64,000 nucleotides of DNA, taken from the NCBI GenBank assembly GCA_946699065.1, contig CAMPDV010007745.1, positions 21,583-85,582 on the forward strand. The letters are read 5' to 3'. Source of the stretch: Loxodes magnus (lineage: Eukaryota > Ciliophora > Karyorelictea > Loxodida > Loxodidae). The translations under genes were made by a program, and so were the position numbers. Within the stretch, counting starts at the first letter, position 1; every line of letters begins with the position of its first letter. A model generated the notes under the pieces. It did no database searches and was not told where the DNA came from. It saw nothing but the letters and a program-made list of their open reading frames with translations. Of this stretch, positions 59,925 to 64,000 are shown one piece after another.

Positions 59925-62860
59925 GATTATTTAATGAAGGAGCGTTCAGTAATTTAAACAAAATTAAATTAACTTAAATTAGTTAAATAATTTTAATTAA
60001 ATCTGCTTAAATTAACTTATAACTAAAACATTTCCTTTGATTTACTTCCTAACTTTATTTTTATGAAAACTTTCTTCCATACTTTAGATAATTTAGTCTT
60101 TAATTAGCCTTATAAATTAAAAATAAATAATTGGATTAGACAAATTAGTAATTGTTTATCTCTTGCTTAGTTATTATTTTTCAACTATTTTCAGTTTCAG
60201 AGTCTCTATAATTTTTATTCAAAATAAAATAAAAAAATTAAAGGCTAATGATTTAAGATTAGGACATTAATATTTATAAAAGGTAAATAAGTATCACAAA
60301 GAGACTTTCTAACCTTAACCTATTCCAATTAAATAAATAACCTCAAACCTTTAATTTATGTTTCTTTCTTATTATATTAATGTTTATACGTTCTACATTG
60401 CAATCTATAAAAAAGCTTAACTTAAATTTTTAACAAATAAGTCAACTGCTAAAAATACATTGATACCTTTAAACTTTAGAAAGCCTAAAGTAGATTAAAA
60501 AATTTAAAATTACTAAGTTAATTTTATATCTCCACAGTAACTTAAACTAAGTTATTTATTTATAAATAGCGAATAAACTAAAAATTCCATATGTCTTTAC
60601 AAATTCTTTCTAGCAAAATACTCAATCTTTTAGTCTTAATCTCTTCTTATTATTTTAATCTAACTATTGCTCCAAATTGTATTCTATCTGTCTATTATCT
60701 AAGAAATATAAGCTTCTAAAAGAAAAGCTATTAATATCATTTTTTTAATTATTAACTATAGATCAAGCAACCCTGTTTAACTTAATTATTCTGTAATTAT
60801 TGACGCATATAGGTGAATTTCTACTTGTCATAGGATACAAGGATATATGTTATAATGATGATAATGGTTGACAATTGATTTATTATATTTATATATATCT
60901 AAAGAATAAAGCGGGATTGTTAGTTTCCTTTATTTAGGGAAAAGTATTAAAAAAAATTAAAAACATTATAGTTAAAGAAGCATCAAATAAAGCTAGATCT
61001 TGGATATTTTATATCTTTAAGTTTTAAATTTTTAAGCTATTGAATCAGTTAAATAAATTTTAAATCTAGCTTTAGGCAAATATGCAAAAGAGATTTTTTC
61101 TTAAAATAATCATTTTAGAAATAAAAAAGGAGAAGGAAAATTTGATTATTTGATTGAAGGTTAAACTATATTTTAAAGAAAGTTAAAGAACCTACTTATA
61201 AACTAATTTAATGTAAAATAATAGCTATGCTTTATACTTTTAAAATAGAAAGAAAAACTAAATATGAAAATTAGAAATTGTATGCTGTTTTAATGAAATA
61301 GTAAAATATAGAATGTTTAAATTTAATTTAAAGGAATAGAGTAGATTAACATCTACAAACACAAATCTACAATATGATGCATATTATGCAAATATTCTTA
61401 ATTATTATAAAGCTTTTTCCTTAAGAATAATAACAAATAGCAAATCATTAGCTGTATTTTCATTATTTTATAAGTTTATCTTACAGTTTTTTCTTAACTT
61501 AGAATTACTAAAAGCTTAACAAATTACTAAGTTCTAATATATTTTAGTAAATCCACTTTAGGAAAAGCATTCAATCGTTTTGCTTTTCTTATCATTTTAT
61601 AAAAATATCAAATTTCAGGGTTAATATCCCTAGGCTATGTAAATTCAGGCAGAGAAACAAAAATTTTATAAGATTATTTAGATAGAAAGCTCTTAATTAA
61701 TAATTTAACCTTTCAACAAAATATCATCTAAAATTTTGCTAAAATCCAAAATAATTTTTATTTTCTGGATAGCTAATTTGATTATTTCCTATAGAAGGTA
61801 TCAATCTATTACAACAAGAAAATTAATTGTATGCTTAACAATATCATGATCTAATTATAAACTTATTAGGAAATAATAAAGTCTAAAATATACCTAAAAT
61901 ACAATTATTAACATAAGCAATTTTATTCTAAAGCTTAAATTAAAATAAACTAACAGCAACTATAAATTAATAATTATTTAGAGAAACAACCTAAACTAAT
62001 GTAAAGTTTCAGATAATTAAATTTTAAAAAGCATGCTGCTAGTTCAATTATTTAAAAGAATTATTATGATATATAAAATAGGTAAATCAAAATTCAATTA
62101 GATAACCTAATCTAGACATTGTCAAAGAAAAATATTCAAAATCAGTTTTTATTTTTTTCGATATCTTGATCTACTTGGTCTAATTTTTAAAAAAGGGAAG
62201 CAACTATAAAGTTATTAAGAGTATTTAATATTAAAGAGGAAAATAAAAGTAAGAAGAGGAAAGAAGTATTAATTATAAGGAAGAAATATGAATAATTTAG
62301 TTTATAGTAGAAGAATTAAAGTTTACTTTAACAAATAGTTAAATTTTACATTTTAAAAACCTAGAAGATCCTTTAGAAAATGTGGTTTTATAAAGTAATT
62401 AAATATTTTATTTATAAATCAACAAATAAAAATATTATGAACTTTCGAATATAATGTTTACTAAATTATCTAGGTGAATGATGATATCTCCTCTTAATCA
62501 TAAAGTAAATTATTTTATCTACATACAATTAGATTTAACCTTATATAAATATAATATATTAATTTAATATATACTAGAAGCTTTTAGTAAATTTTTATAT
62601 AATTAAAATAAAGAAATTGATCAGCAGGATCTTAAATTAAAAAAAATCTATTTTTATTTAAAAAATAAAAGCTACTAAATTTCATTTTAATTTAGGAAAA
62701 AAAATGTAAAAAATAATAAGCCTAATGTTTAAAATTTATCATCTAAATTTACTTATATCTTTGATTGATATTTTAAATTATAATATACATAATAAACTCT
62801 ATCAGTTATGTGTATAATACAACCTGTTTACATTTATTAAATTTTCTTTTCTTCTAACTT
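59925..62860. other. AT-rich spacer
   Basis: No gene, RNA or element recognised in this stretch. The MYB promoter should lie just above 59,925. Confidence 0.55.
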
Positions 62861-62869
62861 TTTCTTCCT

Positions 62870-64000
62870 TCAAAAATATATGAAATTTAAAAATTTGGTT
62901 TCTTTAATCATATATTTTGATTTTCGATTTTTTAAATTTAAATTCAAACTAAAAGAGTTTTTGACGTCTTTAATTGCAAGAATTGTTTCTTTCAATTATA
63001 GACGTTAGTAAATGTTTCTTAAATAGTTTTTAATCTTGTTTACATTTCATCATTTTTCTTTAATTAGTTCTTCTTTCTATTCATCTTTAGCTTCTTCCTT
63101 TTTTGCTTTCTCCATTTCTAGAATCTCAAGTCTCCTTGTCATTAGCTTCTTATGAAATATTTTGATCTATAAGTCTAAATACTCCAATTAGACCTTGAAA
63201 ATGAGTTTAGATATTCTTGATCGTATAGTATAAGGCGCCTTAAGTCATAATTTCCGATCTTTTCCGATAATCAATTCATTATATTAGAATAGTACACACA
63301 TTTAAAGATATGCTCGAAAGTTTCATACTCTCCACACATACAAAAGGGATTATCAATGGGGTAATGACGATCTTAAAGATCCTTACGGAATTATAAGTTT
63401 AGGTTCTAAGTTTATATATACTGATAATTTCTCGTCTATACTATTTGTTTAATTTAGTATAAGTAATTTGTGGAAAATTGTTAAAGATTACCAAATTATT
63501 CAGTATATATTTTAGCTGTTTTCATTCTCATAAATTTTTTAGTAGCTACTTTGTAGAAATATTGTTGTATTTTTTCTCTTACATGTTTAGTAAAAGGTTT
63601 TAAGATTGGTATTATTCTATTAATTCTGCAGATCGATATTATAAAGGTCTGATAATTGCTACACTTAATCGTAGTATTGAAATCCTTTTTTCCATATATT
63701 AATGAAAAGAGAGCCTATTGTTGATCTTGGAAAATCAGTACTTTCTTATTTAATTTTATGGTAGAATCTGAAGAATTTTATAGCCATAATGTGCTTAAAG
63801 GGTAATCAATTCAGGTCTATATAACATGATTCATTAAATGTTGAAGTTGCTACTTAAAAACTTTTCTTGAAATTAATCTCATGCTTGATTCTATTCTGTT
63901 CAAAACTCAATTACTCCTTTTTGGATACTTCATGGTACTAAGTCTCCTCCATATTCTGCTTTAGGTAAAGTAAAAAGTCTACATAAAGTTTTAAAATGTC
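62870..64000 (-). mobile_element. Second LINE (non-LTR retrotransposon) 3' region, running off the window
   Basis: Minus-strand coding from the window edge: LPKAEYGGDLVPWSIQKG and IEFWTEQNQAWDQFQEKF (the 'YG..W' region after the RT core), then LNWLPFKHIMAIKFFRFYHK in another frame. A long frame follows: PFTKHVREKIQQYFYKVATK, QFRKDLQDRHYPIDNPF, then the Cys/His motif CMCGEYETFEHIFKC and a charged tail ending in EELIKEK and tandem TGA (63047-63052). Two or three frame changes show a decayed copy. Catalytic core and endonuclease, if present, lie beyond 64,000. The hairpin tail of the first LINE is not evident here, so this may be a different LINE family. Confidence 0.75.

Noticed and set aside
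1-64000. CRISPR arrays, bacterial operons or Shine-Dalgarno sites
   Set aside because: No regularly spaced repeats; gene structure, introns, retroposons and genetic code are eukaryotic.
1-64000. tRNA genes
   Set aside because: I scanned for conserved T-arm patterns and found none convincing; a tRNAscan run would be needed to be sure.

Overview
This is an AT-rich (visually close to 80%) eukaryotic window that reads as nuclear DNA of a ciliate with a fully reassigned code. In the clearest genes TAA and TAG fall where glutamine is expected, and TGA falls where conserved tryptophans are expected. TGA also appears to end genes (RING-kelch pair, MORN gene, tandem TGA at a LINE ORF end). This matches the karyorelict type of code (NCBI table 27) or the Condylostoma type (table 28), not the Tetrahymena code. 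With the standard code almost every gene looks broken, and because all three 'stops' can be sense, open frames alone prove nothing. I relied on motifs, repeated frame use, start codons and agreement between paralogues. The species cannot be named from this window.

Layout. 1-11,280 and 23,733-35,030 are two copies of an ~11 kb direct segmental duplication. Each carries an inverted pair of unknown ORF modules, a gag-like retroposon (E2), a degenerate minus-strand gag-like ORF (E7) and, at its right end, an intact RING-kelch gene with a 17-nt intron. The copies differ by clean insertions: a gag-like retroposon (E1) only in copy 1, and a dimeric SINE (H1) and a short GC-rich element (S1) only in copy 2. 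12-23 kb holds another gag-like element (E3a), weak minus-strand coding, a cysteine-rich gene, gag-like element E4, an intact MORN-repeat gene and a small plus-strand gene. 35-43 kb is a nest of retroelements: LINE 3' fragment, SINE-like elements, S2, E5 and E3b. 44-49.7 kb is one ~1,900-residue surface protein (beta-helix, cysteine-rich stalk, multi-pass membrane domain). 50.6-52.2 kb has an alpha-helical gene of unknown function and 52.7-53.0 kb a decayed LSU rRNA fragment. 53-59 kb is extremely AT-rich and looks empty. 59.0-59.9 kb is an R2R3 MYB gene with a one-base break. The window ends in a second LINE reverse-transcriptase 3' fragment.

How it fits together. The most interesting system is the retroelement community. 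Short (~820-930 bp) elements begin at an A-run directly before an ATG, encode one CCHC-knuckle protein, encode no polymerase and are flanked by 12-18 bp target duplications. LINE fragments carry the reverse-transcriptase end, and one LINE shares its 3' hairpin and (ATTT)n tail with several SINE-like elements. This suggests LINE enzymes moving partner elements in trans. The RING-kelch duplicates show the reverse of normal divergence: flanking noncoding DNA looks identical while the RING and kelch coding parts differ.
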